Of a stretch of 64,000 nt of DNA, positions 37,289-52,200 are shown piece after piece; the stretch's first letter is position 1, and each line of letters opens with the position of its first letter. Both the position numbers and the translations under genes were made by a program. Source of the DNA: Balanoglossus misakiensis (lineage: Eukaryota > Hemichordata); assembly GCA_040954595.2 (NCBI GenBank), contig CM082583.2, positions 10,912,001 through 10,976,000 of the forward strand. Reading direction: 5' to 3'. The notes beneath the pieces were generated by a model. That model made no database searches. It was not told the origin of the DNA and was given only the letters and a program-made list of their open reading frames with translations.

Positions 37289-40200
37289 ATGTCGGAAAGC
37301 TTCGTGATAAGGATCGTAAACTCAAATGGAGGAGACGTAGATTGGACAGTGCAGAATTTCGACCTTACTTTCCAAAATGTTCTGGTGAGTGTCCGTAGTT
37401 GACGTACATGTATACATTACACCTATAAATACTGTTATACATGTGTACTTCCTGATCGCACGAAACTGCAGAGCGATTTGGGTACGCGCGCGTCGATGTA
37501 TGGACCATTTTCCGAAGTGTACGAGATCTTGCGAGATCACGCGTGGCTTGGCAGCATCCCATGTGAAAAGACAACATACGGCCCATCAATTAAACGTCAC
37601 AATTAAATGTTACATTTTTATTAATCTGCACCCATGATTCTATTTCTAGTTTCATACACAGCTAGACTTGTATACTAATAAATATGCTAGCAACCTGTTG
37701 CTATGGTAACTAACCAAGTCTTGCAAGATCTAGAATGAGTGTAAAATCATCTTTTACTCACTTCATGCTATAGGGGGTCAAATTATAATATATATATCTA
37801 AGCTGATGGGTTAAATAGGTTTGGGGAATCATTGTTTCCTTGCCTGAGTCTCTGATGAGATGCATAACAGTTGGGACTTGTGAATTTGATAAATACAACT
37901 TTAACTCAGATAAACAATTATTTTATGTTTTTGTTTTATTCTTCAGGAAGTAATGTCACAGGTTTTTCCTGACACCACAATCACAGCATTTGATTGTAAG
38001 TACATTGTGGTGTGTATACCTTTAGGTTTCTGAACTGTACCATGATGTGGAGAGGTCAAGGGAGAACACAAATACAGCAAAACACAGTGAAGCAGCAAAA
38101 CTTGTAACTAGATAGACACATAGAGATCAGACTTGTTGAAGCACCATAATGCAGTCAAAAGCAATACTTGAGTAATCGAGTCATATCTCAGCAGTAAATA
38201 TGACTGTACCAATTATACTTCCAATGTCTGTCTAACCCATTGCATTCACTAGTGTGAGTGGATACATGCAGGGAAATAAGAGAGAGAATTACTATTGATC
38301 TCACCATTATACATGAATGACATTGCAAATCGAACTTCAATTTCAGATGAGGATGAGGATGGTGATTACATCACTGTCAGAAGTGATGAAGAAATGGAAA
38401 CTATGTTTTCTCATGTGAGTGTCAAGGTATTTTTTATTACCAGGTACATTCTATTAATTGAGCAAGCTATCTGTTCATCAGTAAATTTATTTAAATGTTT
38501 CTTGTTTTCTCTCCATGAAACAGTACATCGATCAGATCACAGAGTATGGAAAGAGTGGGGTTGGTATCCAACCACTGAATGTTTATCCCAAAGTCTCTAA
38601 ACCTGTTGGCAAGAGAAATATTCATGGATTGACAGTAAGTGCTTTGGAGAAAGAGAAACAAAACGGTGTTTGTTTTATTGAACACTGGTCAATATTATAA
38701 ATGCGTACCATTGGAAAAAAATACTATTTTAGTTTCAGATGACTTCCTGACACTTTTCATGTACATTCATCGTTGGGTGCAGAAGGGTACAGCAGTTTTA
38801 AAATTATGATGTTGAAACATGAAATGCAGAATTGTTAAAATTGATTTTGCCTTATTTCTTTCCATTTCAGGTGCAAACTAAAGCCACTACAGTTCCTGCC
38901 CCATTGCCTATGCAGGCACCAGTACCAGCCGTGTGAGTCTGACTTTATCATTTTGTGTTCGACTTAGAGACATTTCTTATACATTTTCCTGTGGCTTACT
39001 CATTGTTTTTAACTGTCTACGTTTATTTCTTTTTCATCAGAAATAGACAAGAAACTGACATAAAAGATATTTTAGGAAATGGACAGGTATGTGACATATG
39101 ACAGAACGATGTTGGCAAGTGGAAGTATTGAGATTCCAGTTTCCTTTCTTTGGGAAAAGCAGCCAATCGGGAAAAGGCAAAATAACTGGGCTTTTTTTCA
39201 TACAAGACAACAGGACATACATATAATAACAATTCAATGAGTCAAGCTCATCTTCTTCTTTGACTTCACACTGTCATAAAGTGTTCCATTTTATATCCAG
39301 ATTGCTCCAACAGATATCCAATATTTAGAAGTTCTAGGCAATGGCCACAGCGGAACAGTATACAAGTAAGTCCTCCCAATGCATCACGGTGGACAAGTAA
39401 TTCACTGACCAAGAGTTACTTACCCCTGTATTGTTTAATCTTGCCATTGACAGTACTCTGCTCTTTGCTCTCGTGTTATTTAGTGACAGAAATAGATCAG
39501 TCAGTGAAGCCTATTAATTTCTTTCTGAAATACTGGTACTTTTGTTCTTCAACAAGAGTCCAAAGTGATTTGTACTGATTTATGCCCTCTTGAGTTTGCT
39601 TGTATGTATACTTTTGTTTTCCTTCTAGGAGTTTTATAAGATGTATGTGTTTTATAAGATGTAGTTCTTGTGATAATGCATTTCAAATGTGATTCCCTCT
39701 TCTTTGTCTTCAGAGCTCTTCATTCGCCAACGAATAAAATCATGGCAGTCAAAGTAAGTCTGACAATTAAATATTTTTGTAGAAAAATAGAATCCACTGG
39801 TAAAATGAATTTGCGTACTCTCATTTGTTCTTCTTTGTCATGAAGAGGAAAAAAATCCCATCATTTTGATTGATGCAGTGTTTCTGGAACCTTCAGAATG
39901 ATTTGTGAAGACTGAGAAATACTGTGTCTCAATTGGGGACTTTCGAGTCTTGAGATCCTAATGGATATACATGTAACTTATTAAAGGAAAAGTGGATTGT
40001 TTGCAATTTATAGAAAATATATTAGCATAGAGAATTGAATTATGTGATTGATAATTAAATCATCAGAATTGAGAAAAGATTGATGGACTGTTTGATTGCA
40101 CTGAGCTCACTGCATGTCTCTCAATAATAATCTCCACAGCTGCAGAGATACAGATTCATTTCATTGAATTAGTCAGTGTCAATTCCATGGGGAATTCTAA

Positions 40201-43200
40201 TCCAGTATCACTCTAAGCCAAGACAGAGCACAACACAGCACACATGAAGTTTTAAATGGGGTTGCTGTTGAATCCCTGTTTGAGCAGGGTATATTCATTG
40301 GCAATGAACCAATGATTAAAACTGATCAATACGATTTTACCAGGTAATTCCTCTTGACATCACACCAGAAGTTCAGAAGAGGATTTTGTCCGAACTGCAA
40401 ATACTTTATAAGGTAAAAATTATTTTAAAATCTTTTCTTGCACTATCACCGTAATATCACCTGGACACCAAAAGCTAGGTATTGAGAAACAGTGCATACA
40501 CTATGACAGGTGAAAGGTGGAGACTTTATTAGACATCAACATTAAATGAATGGAAACTTGACAAGTCTACTCAATATGGCTGTTTTCAGCTTACAGTCAA
40601 ACACCAAAGAAACAGTAACATACATACTGAACCTGAATGTGTGAAAATTTCAATTTCGATCTTGTCTGTCTTACTCATAGAGTACTCAGTCAAACCAAAG
40701 TTTCTTGACACAGTTACAGTGTTCAAGACAAATTTTCTTACAAATAATTCCATGTTCGCTGTAGTTGTTTTCTAATATTTACAGGTTCGACAGTCAGATT
40801 AAGTTTTCTTTATAATGCTACAAATCTACATGTAAGATAACATACACAATGACATTGAATAATTACAGAGACTAAATACAAGAAGTAATAGCTCAACAAA
40901 ACAATTTTAGATAGTTAGGGATCAGAACTTTGTCAAATTGATTCTTTAAACTGTGTATCCAAAATGTATGCCAACATGTCAGAAATTGACCGTCGGAGAG
41001 CCGCTTGCAATATGCACAAATGTCATACATCATATGCTTTCCATACGAAGAAATGTGAAAACCCCCCTCGGTATATATTTACACATTATTGCTAGAATTA
41101 CACACATGAGTAAAAATGCACAATGTTGAAACACTTCTAAGAAACATGTATCAGTCTCATGAGATACAAACTCACATTAATTTTCAGTTTTGTAAATGTC
41201 CTGATTGTTTCAAATTTATAGGTATATTTACTTTATTTGTTAGTGTTTGTTTTAAAATGAAGAAACACCTTTACATATCATCATCAGACTTCCTTCGTAT
41301 GAACGATGTCTTCGTGGACTGAAATGGCAGTTACAAGTATACATGTATACAGCTATTATTGCCTCTGAAATGGCTCATTTCCTTGCTCAGTACAAGTGAT
41401 GCAAGCTTATCTACCAAGATGCCAAGAATTTTGTATTGTGGGTTGTCATGGAGACACAGAGGGCGCACTGTCCCAATTCATAATTTTGTTCTCATTTAAG
41501 TAATGACGCATTTGTTGATCACTAAGCCCTCCAGGTTGTGGAGGCTGGATGGAAACAGTTGACCTAATTTATGCACGGTAGTAACTCTATATCCAGGCTT
41601 ACAAATTAAATGCCAATAACCATCAAATCTCCAAATTAATCCATCACATGCCCAATAAATCTGATTTTATCGCTCCAAGTTAGAAACGAGAATTACATAA
41701 AATGTTCAGCAGGTGACTGCAGTGCCGAGTCAAATGAAATTATCAAATGTCATCGCCATGGGAACAATCTGTCTGTCATTGAAGCCAGATGAAAGCTGGT
41801 CTGAAAATGTGCACTTAAGATAAGTTGCTAATGATAAGTTGCAGGTAATGTACCCTACTATCTGTAAAATCATGAAATTCAATTTAAAGAAGAGGCATTC
41901 TGATCTTGTGACTGATATCATTCTGTTAACAACAGTGAAAGGTAACATGAAAGACAAGGGGGGACTGACGCAGACTTCACAAACAAGCACATTAGGTTAA
42001 TTTGTGAAATTTAAAGTACACAAGCTTTTTTTAGAAACTGGCCCACAGCTTTTACTGATTCTTCAAAAAATTAACACAACGTTTTGTGTTATAGGATTGC
42101 ATTTTGCAAAAGTTTTTCATGTTATTCAAGAAAAAAATTTGTCAGACTTAGAATGCAACACTGATGCAAATATAAGTAATTAACATACTTAGAATATAGT
42201 AGATAGCATTTATTACTAGTCTTGTTGCATCACTGGTTAGAGAACTTTCTGGAATTTTTGAATTATCTGAGATTATTGAATTATCTGAGATTATCGAATT
42301 ATCTGAGGTTATTGAATTATCTGTTGTTACTGAACGGTCAGTGATTGGCATGGTTGTGGAATGCTCTGTGTTTCTCAAACCCTCTGTATTTATCATCGAT
42401 ATATCTGTAGCCACTTTTTCTGAACCAGAATATGTCAAAGTCGAGCTGTCACTTTCTAATTCACTAGCATGCATAAGTTGTCACAAGGGTACCACCTGCT
42501 CAGCAAACAACAGAAATCCAGAAAACGATGTCAGTTTTTCTGTGTTGCTTGTGAGCGAATGGCTGCTGCCAAGCTTCAGCCAGACCTGGTCCCCAACTAC
42601 TAATTGCAGGACTGCGCTGTTACTGTACGACTCCCTGGTGGTGTTTCCGGCGTCTCCGTGCACGGAAACCTGGCGGTCATTGTTCTTGACCAACATAACC
42701 TGTGTGTCTCTATTGTGGACAATGTGAAAGGTGAAGAAATAAGTTCCGTTGATCGCACAGGTGAAACGCCCAGTGATGCCATCAAAGTGGCCGCCAACGT
42801 TTGTGATGACCGTGTCGAAGGTCACGTCTTTGCCCCTGTCGTTGTGCCCTGTCAGACTCGAAGTGCGAATAGCTGTGAAGGCCGACTTGGGCTGGTTGAA
42901 GAGTGAGGTTTGGACTTTAACAGGCGGCGCAGTCCACCCAGCTGCAGTTCCTGATCCCAGGGTACCTGTTAGACCTGGCTCGCCCTTCAACCCTGGTTCC
43001 CCCTTCTCCCCAGGTGCACCCTTTTCACCAGGTGGTCCCTGCGGCCCCGGGGGACCAGATGGCCCAGATGAACCGTGTTGACCGGAAGGACCTGTGACTC
43101 CAGGTGGACCTTGACCTCCGTTGTCTCCTTTATCACCTTTAGGTCCCAGCAGACCAGGTGAACCTGGTATCCCAGGTGTTCCGGGCAAACCTGGTGTTCC

Positions 43201-46200
43201 GTTCTCTCCCGGTGTTCCGTACATTCCTTGGACCCCCTGTAGACCTGTAGGGCCAGGCATTCCCATATCACCTTTCTCGCAGCAAGGCAGGCATTGATCC
43301 CTCTTCCGTTTTCTCCCGGGTTTTATCAGCTCTTCTTCTGCGTCGGAATTTGCAGTCACTATAGTAACCAGCAGTAATGACATCACTAACACTGAATGCC
43401 AAGCCATCCTGCAGTACGGGCGTCTTGTATAGTTCTCTGTAAAATAAATTGTGAACAATCAAACCTTAAACCACCGTTCAAAAATGAGAGATACAGGAGT
43501 GATCTTGAATTTAGCATTCGTCACACCTGAAAATACTGTTTGTCTTTCAGTAGCGATTGCACTGTACAAGCTTCGGCCGGAAAGTTGTTTGTTTGATATC
43601 TGACACCTCCAACAATTGTTGCAGCTTTGTTTCAAAATAACCAAGCTGGTTTACTACTTCTGTTATAGTTTATCCAGCCTCTTTGTCGACAAGTACGTAT
43701 AGCAACCAAGAAGACATGTTTTTCCAACCAAAAATTAAGAAGAAACAAAGTGTACACTCTCTTTCTCACAATTCAAAGCTGACTTGCAGACCCCCATTGA
43801 TAAGGTGACATGGCATATTAAGTAAAGTGGTAGAGCGTGTTGTGTCCTAGCTACCTTTCAAGAAAAGTTTGACTACTTGAAATTCACGGATTTCTCATTG
43901 TCTTCCCAGCAGTTTGAGGTATCAGTAATGTGACATGAAAATGAAAGCTGAACTCAGTGTAAACATTTGGACTGGGTTTGTCAATTTGCTTGGGTCAAAT
44001 CTCTAAGTGTATACTGGTATTTATATTTGGCAAATAGTGGGTACTGAAAACTTTGGAGAGGATAGTTGTAAGTTTGCAGTGGTTTTCCTGAACCTTTGCA
44101 CCCTGACCCCTGTTGAGCTAGGATAAATGCTACATGTATGTGATGAGCAGTAGAATCATTCTAAATAAGCGATTTCCATCCATTGATAAGTGGCTTTGCG
44201 TTTATTTTAAAACTACTAGTTCAGTGTCTTCTTTGCTAAACCTTTTATGCAAGTCATTAATTATTAAAACCATAATTTATGTCAAAATTTTAACTATCAG
44301 ATATTGCTGCCGTAAATCATCATCATGGTTTCAGTAGAAATCTTAAAACTTCATGAATAGCTGAAAGACCTCTGAAAATCGTTAGTGGTAAATAATAAAA
44401 CCAGATGTTATTAGAGTGAACGGCAGCCTCATTAATTCAAAGTAGCGTAATTTTCATCAGAAATTAGGATTAGGAGATACCGTACTCTTAAATCACAATT
44501 GTGTTCGTGATTTTAGTAGGGATATGTTTGAACACCTTCATTCTGTCTTGATGGAACTGAGCTGTGAGTTCTTATCCGATTTTATCAGCGTCTGTTAGTG
44601 TCACACCAATTTCCAAACACCACCAGAAAAGGAGAGGTTTTAACTCTGCTGCCATTAATTGTGACCACGGGAAGATCAAAGCAGATAAGAATGTCAGAGA
44701 GGGCGCCAGTCGTATTTGAAGTGCCGCCAGCGGCAGACTTTGATATGTCTTCTGATATTTTTTACCGAGGCTTTTATAATGGCTTTAAATGTGGCAGGTT
44801 CAGCTGATCACCACATGGGCGGTCTTTTGTTCTTTCTCTCAAACACACGCATTTTCTCAGAACAGTGACTGGCCTACAAGTATACTTGCTAATCACACAG
44901 CTGGGGATCTGTTGTAAAGGATTGATTTTACACTGTGGCTTCACACAAAATCTCCTTTGGTGGCAAATTTCTGCAACGTAGATGACACTGATTTGAAGTC
45001 ACTATTGGTATATGTTTTCGACCCAGATGTTTTTATCAAGGATGTAATCTTTGGCCATTGGTTCACGATTGTATATAAAACTTGTTTTGATCTTACCGGA
45101 ACTTTGTTTTCTACACCACAGCAAAAATGTCATGATGACTGTGAAGGGAATAAACCAACATGCTTTCTGTAACTCACATGTGGAAATTCTGACATGTCTG
45201 TTAACACGTACAAGCAAATGGTTCCACTGTCTTGAAAACTTTCAGTTACATGAGTTGATCAGAAACATTGAGCCGGCAAAAACATCTTTTGTGGCAGGGA
45301 GTTTTTCGAGCAAATTGTTCTCTGACTTTGAAAGAAAATCTTCTACTATTGACAATTTAATCAATAATATGGTTTTCCTGTTATTCATTTAAGAGCTGAC
45401 AAGACTGAACAATTTTAATGTCTACTCTGTGTGATGTTCTAAAATATCTGCCGAAACCCACTTAATGTATCTGAGCCTGGCTTAAGTAGTGTTCAGAAGT
45501 GACATTTACTCTTCTTGTACTGGTCACTCTGCCTTAAAAGGACCTAGTTTGATGTTTAATCACCAGTCATTAGACCATGAGTCTTCCAAATGTAGACCAT
45601 CAATATTAGACTCTTCAGACGAGTGCCTGCTCAACATCTTCCACCATCATCTCTGTATCTGTCCAAACAATCTACAAGAATGCAGAGTTGAAATCCACCA
45701 TTTCCTGATATGTCAGTCTGAAGGTGGACATCTCTGATATGACTATAATGAGGTCATTAAGTGAAATAAGGATCTTGGTATAAATGTCATTTTGTTGAAG
45801 TTCTCTTTTGGCAAAGCTTTTGGAAATCATGCAGACCAACAAAACATTCTTAGGAATCTGTGAAAATGACATTTTTGGGTGGTATATTAAAACCATCCCC
45901 ATTCCATATTTGAGCTCAATAAAACCCTTATAAGCTTAACTATTAGGAATTCTAGAATCTGAATCTTATGCAGCCATAAATAACTAAGAAGTCCGCCATA
46001 TCCTATATCTGAAGAGATGCCTTAACAAATTGGATACCATGTTACAATTTGCCAAAGCAAATTGATGTCATATCAGCAAGCCCTTTCTGGAGCAGTTACT
46101 GATAATGAGTGTAATTTGGAGTGCAATTTGGAGTCCTTGAAAAGGAATAGTAGCAATGGGCTTTGTGAGTGTTATTCCAGCTTTTCTGGCAGACGGAGAA

Positions 46201-49200
46201 CAGAACAAGACATTTCAATGCCCAGTATTAACTGACTTAAAGTTCATGTTTCTACTTCTAAAATTATGACGATATGGTTCTCCAAGTACAAGTAATTTTA
46301 TGTCAAGGTTGATATTTAATTTATGCCAAACTCAGAACATAAGCGTTTACAAGATTTAGTATAAAAGCAGCTATTTCAATATTCTGATCATAAATTTTAA
46401 AAATGATTTACACTCAAGAACATGACTGTCATACTAGGTCTTTGGGTACTTCATCAAATGAAGTGGTTATTTCGTTGTGCCAACACTTTGACACATCTGT
46501 GAAATCCCAGTGAGACTTTTCATAATCCCATGGAAACACAAGCTTTTGATCAATACAGCACACCTGGCGAGGGAAAATTTCTTTCCTATATTGCTTAAAT
46601 ATGCACGTTTGATAGATAGGATAATGACTTATAAAATCTGTCTTGGGAAAGGAAGTTTTCATGTAGAGAGAAGTATTGGCTTAATATTCGAATTCTATGC
46701 ACCTCTCTAGTTTTATCAGTGGATGATATACAATGTATGTGATAAAATAGGTTTGTACAGTAACTTTCAAAGAAAAATCACAGCAGTCATCTAGAATCAG
46801 TTCTAGAAGCTACCTTAGGCTTTAAAGATTCCTTGATCTCAGCGACATCTCCTTAAAGTTGGAAAATAAAAGCAACACTTCGAATTACCGTAATTACTCA
46901 GGGGGAAGCTTTTGTGTAAAAACCTATACTCGAAAACCACAGGCAGATAATTAGCCCTAATGGGGGAATTCTTTCTCAGACTTTCAGATTATAAGCTAAG
47001 TAGAAACTGAACTCAATTTCTGAGAGAGTACAGCTTTGCCGGCTGTACATATAATAGTTTACTAATTCACTTAATGGAGTGTCAGCAGTTTGGATGTTAA
47101 TACGGGTGGACTAGCTGCTGAACAACTCTTTTTGTTGGGAAAAAGCAGACCGGCAAGGGCCAAGGATTTTACAACTCACTAAGCAGCATGTTGTTTAGAT
47201 TTATGTCTGTGCAAAGATTAGAATATACCAATGTGAAAATTTAATTCTTGTAATTAGGTTCCTTCTGTGAGATAATCTCTTAAAGCCTCTCTCACAGTCC
47301 CTTGTTTGCTTTTATACACTGGTCTGGTTGCCCGATGTCCCCATGCATAGTCTTGTCAGACATGATGCCTGCATGATGATGATGATGATGGTGATGGTGA
47401 TTGCTCTTCTGTGGTAGAATCCCCCACCCATCCCACCTCTTTCCCTCTAGTTTTGTGCAGCAACAGTCATAAATGAGAAATCAGGTTTTCTCACCCTTCT
47501 CAAGTGGCCCATCACCCTGGTAATACATTGAATAGAAACCGTGTTCTTTTTAAGTTGACTCTGATAAATAAAGCTGTGCCCCTGTGTGCTAATGTGGCCA
47601 ACCTTTTCGGTCAGACTAAGTCTTTTGCTGTCCATGAGGGTGAGAGACCAATTGGGGCAGACAATGAAGGTATTAAACCCTCTCCACAAGATACTGATGC
47701 ATGTCACTATCATCAAATTACTGCACGCATGACTTGGCAAGCCATCAAAGCTTCCGAGGAACCTCTTTTTTTCACAACGTGATTCTCTTGTCAAGTTTTC
47801 TTGAAGTGATATGTGAGTCTGCATAAAGAAGAGACAAAACGGGCAAATTTTCTGAGGTCGACTCAAAATGGACACAAGGCCACTTTGTTAACAAAGAAAA
47901 GAATTTCCACATTAGCTTTCAGTTAAATTAACCTCCAAGTTTGTGTGTCATCTAGGCACCTTGTGATATGAGACGATGGATTTCCTTTTTGGTGAAAATT
48001 CAAAGGAAAAGAGCAGAAATACAAAAGTGTCTTAAAATAATTCTCAGATTCAAGACAGGCAAATATGTTTCAAATATAGATTTAATCTGTGTATGGGGAT
48101 GCTTTGGAATAAACCTAGAAGTGACAATAAAAAATGATAGAAAGTTTGATGCAGGCAAGCACTGACAGGAAGCACACAAATGTAAAGATGGAACACTGAC
48201 AGATGGTGGTTAGCTCAGCAAGGTCATAGCCATTATTAATGTGAAAACACTGAGTCTTTAAAAAATGAGGGGAGCAAACCAATGAAAGTACATCATAAAT
48301 GTAGTGTTGCTATGGTCTCATTGCTTTTTGTGGAGAGTTACTGTCATTTTGAGTGCTATATTTCAAACAAATACACAAAATGTGTACTGCCTTTATATTA
48401 TTTTATATACATATATGTATAACTATCTTGCATCATAGGCTGTGGTTAAGAGTATAGAACAGTTACGTTGCCAGCATTGTACAGATGGCTACTAAAATTA
48501 CTGCGGCCACATTTTACAGTATCGCACACTCATTTGCTATACACACATGTAACACACAGACACATTCATGCACACACACATGTGCACGCACACATATACC
48601 GGTACATGTTTGTATGAATTCATGCACAGATTAATACATTCATACATTGAATCCATCACTCACCAAGTATACAGCTCATACATGTACAAATAGAGACTGC
48701 CAGCTCAAAGCTTGATTCTTACAAATTTTGCATATAGCAATGCACAAACTGCATTGTGGGATTGACAGACACACCTGCCACCACTCCCAAAATATCACAC
48801 TGAGTTTGATTTACAACATATTGATTAATTATACAAAAAGGATATCATTATTGATATTTATGCATGGATAAGCCTAATATTTCCTTTTATTATACACCTA
48901 CTGTCATAACCCATATAACATGCCATTTCCACATTTGTGCAGTACATGTGGTCCATATATTACATCAGCTGTAAGCTGTTCATATCACTTTTAAAAAATT
49001 TAGAAATTTTGACCAACTCCTACCGGTACACCTTACTTTAATAAGTTAGATTTTAAAATGCTGAACATTTCTGACATATTGAAAGGATTGACACTTTATT
49101 TTTTAATCATGGCATCCTGAAAGGATGTGCGTGTTTGAGTCAGGAAAGTTTCTTTTCTATGTTGAATGCATTAATCAAGCACCCAGCATGAATGTTTGCA

Positions 49201-52200
49201 AGGTCAAATTGCAATGTCTTTATTCTGAAGTCTGGTGGTCTTAGCTGTTAAATCACGCTGTCATTCAAGAAAATGCATGGCAAGTCGTGCTTTTCTCAAA
49301 GACCACCTTGCAAGCGTTGAGTTGCCATTCAAAGCAGACCATCGTTAATATGCATTGGAAAAGGGAGATTCTTTGTGACTAGGTATTGATTCAGAGAGAT
49401 GGAGTCATTACTGCTTTTTTTATCAAACAGTAGAGGTGATCGCGACCCGAGCTGATACTGGACAGTTTCTATTCAAGGCAGAATGGGAGAGAAAGAAATC
49501 GATTTGTTTCAAGGACTCTGGCAAGATTTTATACCTGATGTCTGCATTGCCTTGTAGTGATGTCTTGTGTGAAATTTAAGCAATGGGCCGAAAGAAACAC
49601 CAACAAAAGATGGGACATCAAAGTATTATGGTTTCTGTGTGTTAGCCCAACTGTCTGTTGTCTTGTGTTTCTCAAAACTATTCTCTAAAAACTGTAAATT
49701 TAATGTGATAAAACTTCTTTTACATGATCGAATTTTATAAAGCTCACAGAATCAGTCTGACAAGAATTGAATCACGTTTTCAGGAGAAAAGAAAAATTTA
49801 CTGCTGTGGCTGTAAGGGTTTGACTGAAGAGAGAGAGAGTGTTTAGTCTTACTGAAGATATCAAACATAAAGCAATAGTCCTAATGAGACGTCAGTGAGA
49901 ACCCACAAAAGTAGCTCAATTTAAAGAGAGATTTCCAAAGCCGCACAAAGTCGGATAACTATGGCAATATTGTAACGGTATCAATTTCAGATAACGCAAT
50001 TAGTATTTGTTCTTGGTTAGTAGCTGTTGTCCTCTGAGACGGTTACCCATCAACACTTTGATTATATTGCCAACATTGTGGTAAAATGTGTTGAAAGCAA
50101 AATACTTCTTTTTATCAGACAGTAAAAGTCATATTCTCTTTTTGAACAGTTTTCTGTGTAGTTTGGGTCGGTTGTCTGTCAGAATGAGAATGTGACATCT
50201 GAAAGGAATTTCTGTGGAACTCTATGAAAGATTACTGTAATAAATGTTTGCAATAGAATGTAAAGTTGCTCCAAACAACTAAATTGCTGCAAACCATTAA
50301 GTGGTAAGTACGTGTATCGCACACTCGCAATCACATACAACGTACATCCATGTCTCCCTTTCTATTCAAATAAGCACGTTTCTCATCGACTCGAATCTAT
50401 GATTCTTCTACAAAATATCATGGACCTAGATTTCTTTGTATTTCTGTGTGTGTTTGGAAAGCTTTTGATGCAGGAATTTGGCGATAAATGAGAATAGTTA
50501 GTTTGAGCATGCACCGGTACCCAACCATGACTTGCCCTTTAATGAAAGCATGTCAGTCTGTGTTGGGTGGTATTACTGTTGTTCAGACAAGTTGCCTTTT
50601 CAGCATTACATACAAAAATGCTTGATCATTAATTTTGTTTTTCTTATTAGGTCGAGAACAGACTAAATTGTTTGTATTACATGTGCAGCACTTTCATGAT
50701 ATAGTGTATTCTGTTTGTCTACCGAATATTAAGTGGAAGATTGACACTGCATGCACTGACACATTGTGGCTATTTTATATGAGTTGAAATAAACTGAACT
50801 CAAAACATGTAACTTACCCAATCTGACCATAGAGGGCACTCTCTGCTAGGAAAATAGGGTCAGTCAGCAATAAAAAAATTTGGGTCAGATCATTAGGAAC
50901 ACTGAGCCTGTCCTGCAGTTGGAATGCAGTATAATGAAGGGCTTATAATTGACGGCTGCAGGTGAAGTTTTTCAGTGGAGCCGTAGGTCAGGTGTTCGAT
51001 TATATGATATACTAGTGTGAGGGCAAATCAGTTACCTGTGTTAATAAGAGTTGCCGGGAGAAATCAAAAGGTTACCGGAAGTTCCCAGGCACCACCAATA
51101 ATTCACTCCGCAAGCTCCTCGAAGCCAGCCTTTCTTTTTTTCTAAGTTCTGTCATCAGATTATTCGACAAATGTGACCAGGGTGTTTTGGCATTTTCACC
51201 TTCATATGTTCTGCTTAATTCTCTTTGCATGGTGCATGTATCTGTAATGTGATTGTTGATTTTCATTCGATCCTTATTCTTAACTGTGGTAATGGGAAAT
51301 ATGGTATGATAGTAAGTAATCCCGTGAATCTTTGAACTTTGAAAATATAATAGAAATGGAGACAATATTTCAACTGCATCACGTTATTAAAAAATTTATA
51401 AATGTGAAAAATGATTTTAAATATGCAGAAAACAGCACTTTGAGCAATAAAATAAGTGGCAAGTGAAATGTGTTTCCATTTTACAAGTTTGATTTCAGTA
51501 AATTTTTGGTGTCACATTCACAGTTCATTTGCAGAGTAGTACAACACTCGGCTTGTTGCCGATCTTTACTCAAGGTTTAATCGGACAAATTTATGTTGAC
51601 ATACTTAATACCCAGTGATCACCTACAATATAATTGGTTGGCAACAAAATAATCTGGCCAGACTGAAATTTTCATGATCTAGATTTCCAGCATGAATTTT
51701 GAGTTACGAAGATAATATTTTCAAAAATCAACGTGAGGAAAGAATGTGTAAGAACTGAGAAAATGTGTCTGTGGTAAATTGACAGATATTTCTGCAGTTT
51801 TTGAAATAAATGTTTTTGGTATAAAACGACTGATTTTGCGGAACAATTTATATTCAGTGTGTACTGGAGATCGTCCATGAGAGATCCCTGTCTCAAAAAT
51901 GCTGTCAACTGTGTGTGTTCTCAGCACAGTCTGAACCTGGTGTAAAACACAACATGAAATCTCACTTCTCACAATAGAACGACAAGCACCATTCATGGTC
52001 GGAGGTTTTTGTCTTTAAAGCATGCCGATGCTGAAGGCCTGTGAAAACATTGTCGCGCATTTTAGAATGGAGAAAGCGCGTCTGAATGGACCAAAGGTGT
52101 TTAAGTCTTCACTCACTCAATGAAGTATTTGTCACACGATATCAATCAGTTACAAATTAACGGTTATTGTGAACTGAGGGAAATTCCTATGCAGTAAAGA

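Noticed and set aside
42604-43081. Pro-rich open frames on the plus strand across the C1q gene
   Set aside because: They are antisense shadows of Gly-X-Y collagen codons, and the sense strand has signal peptide, collagen and C1q domains.
47447-47875. Overlapping open frames on both strands in MAP2K5 intron 9, one of 142 codons
   Set aside because: No domain, no conserved splice context, and mutual overlap suggests chance frames in a locally stop-poor stretch.
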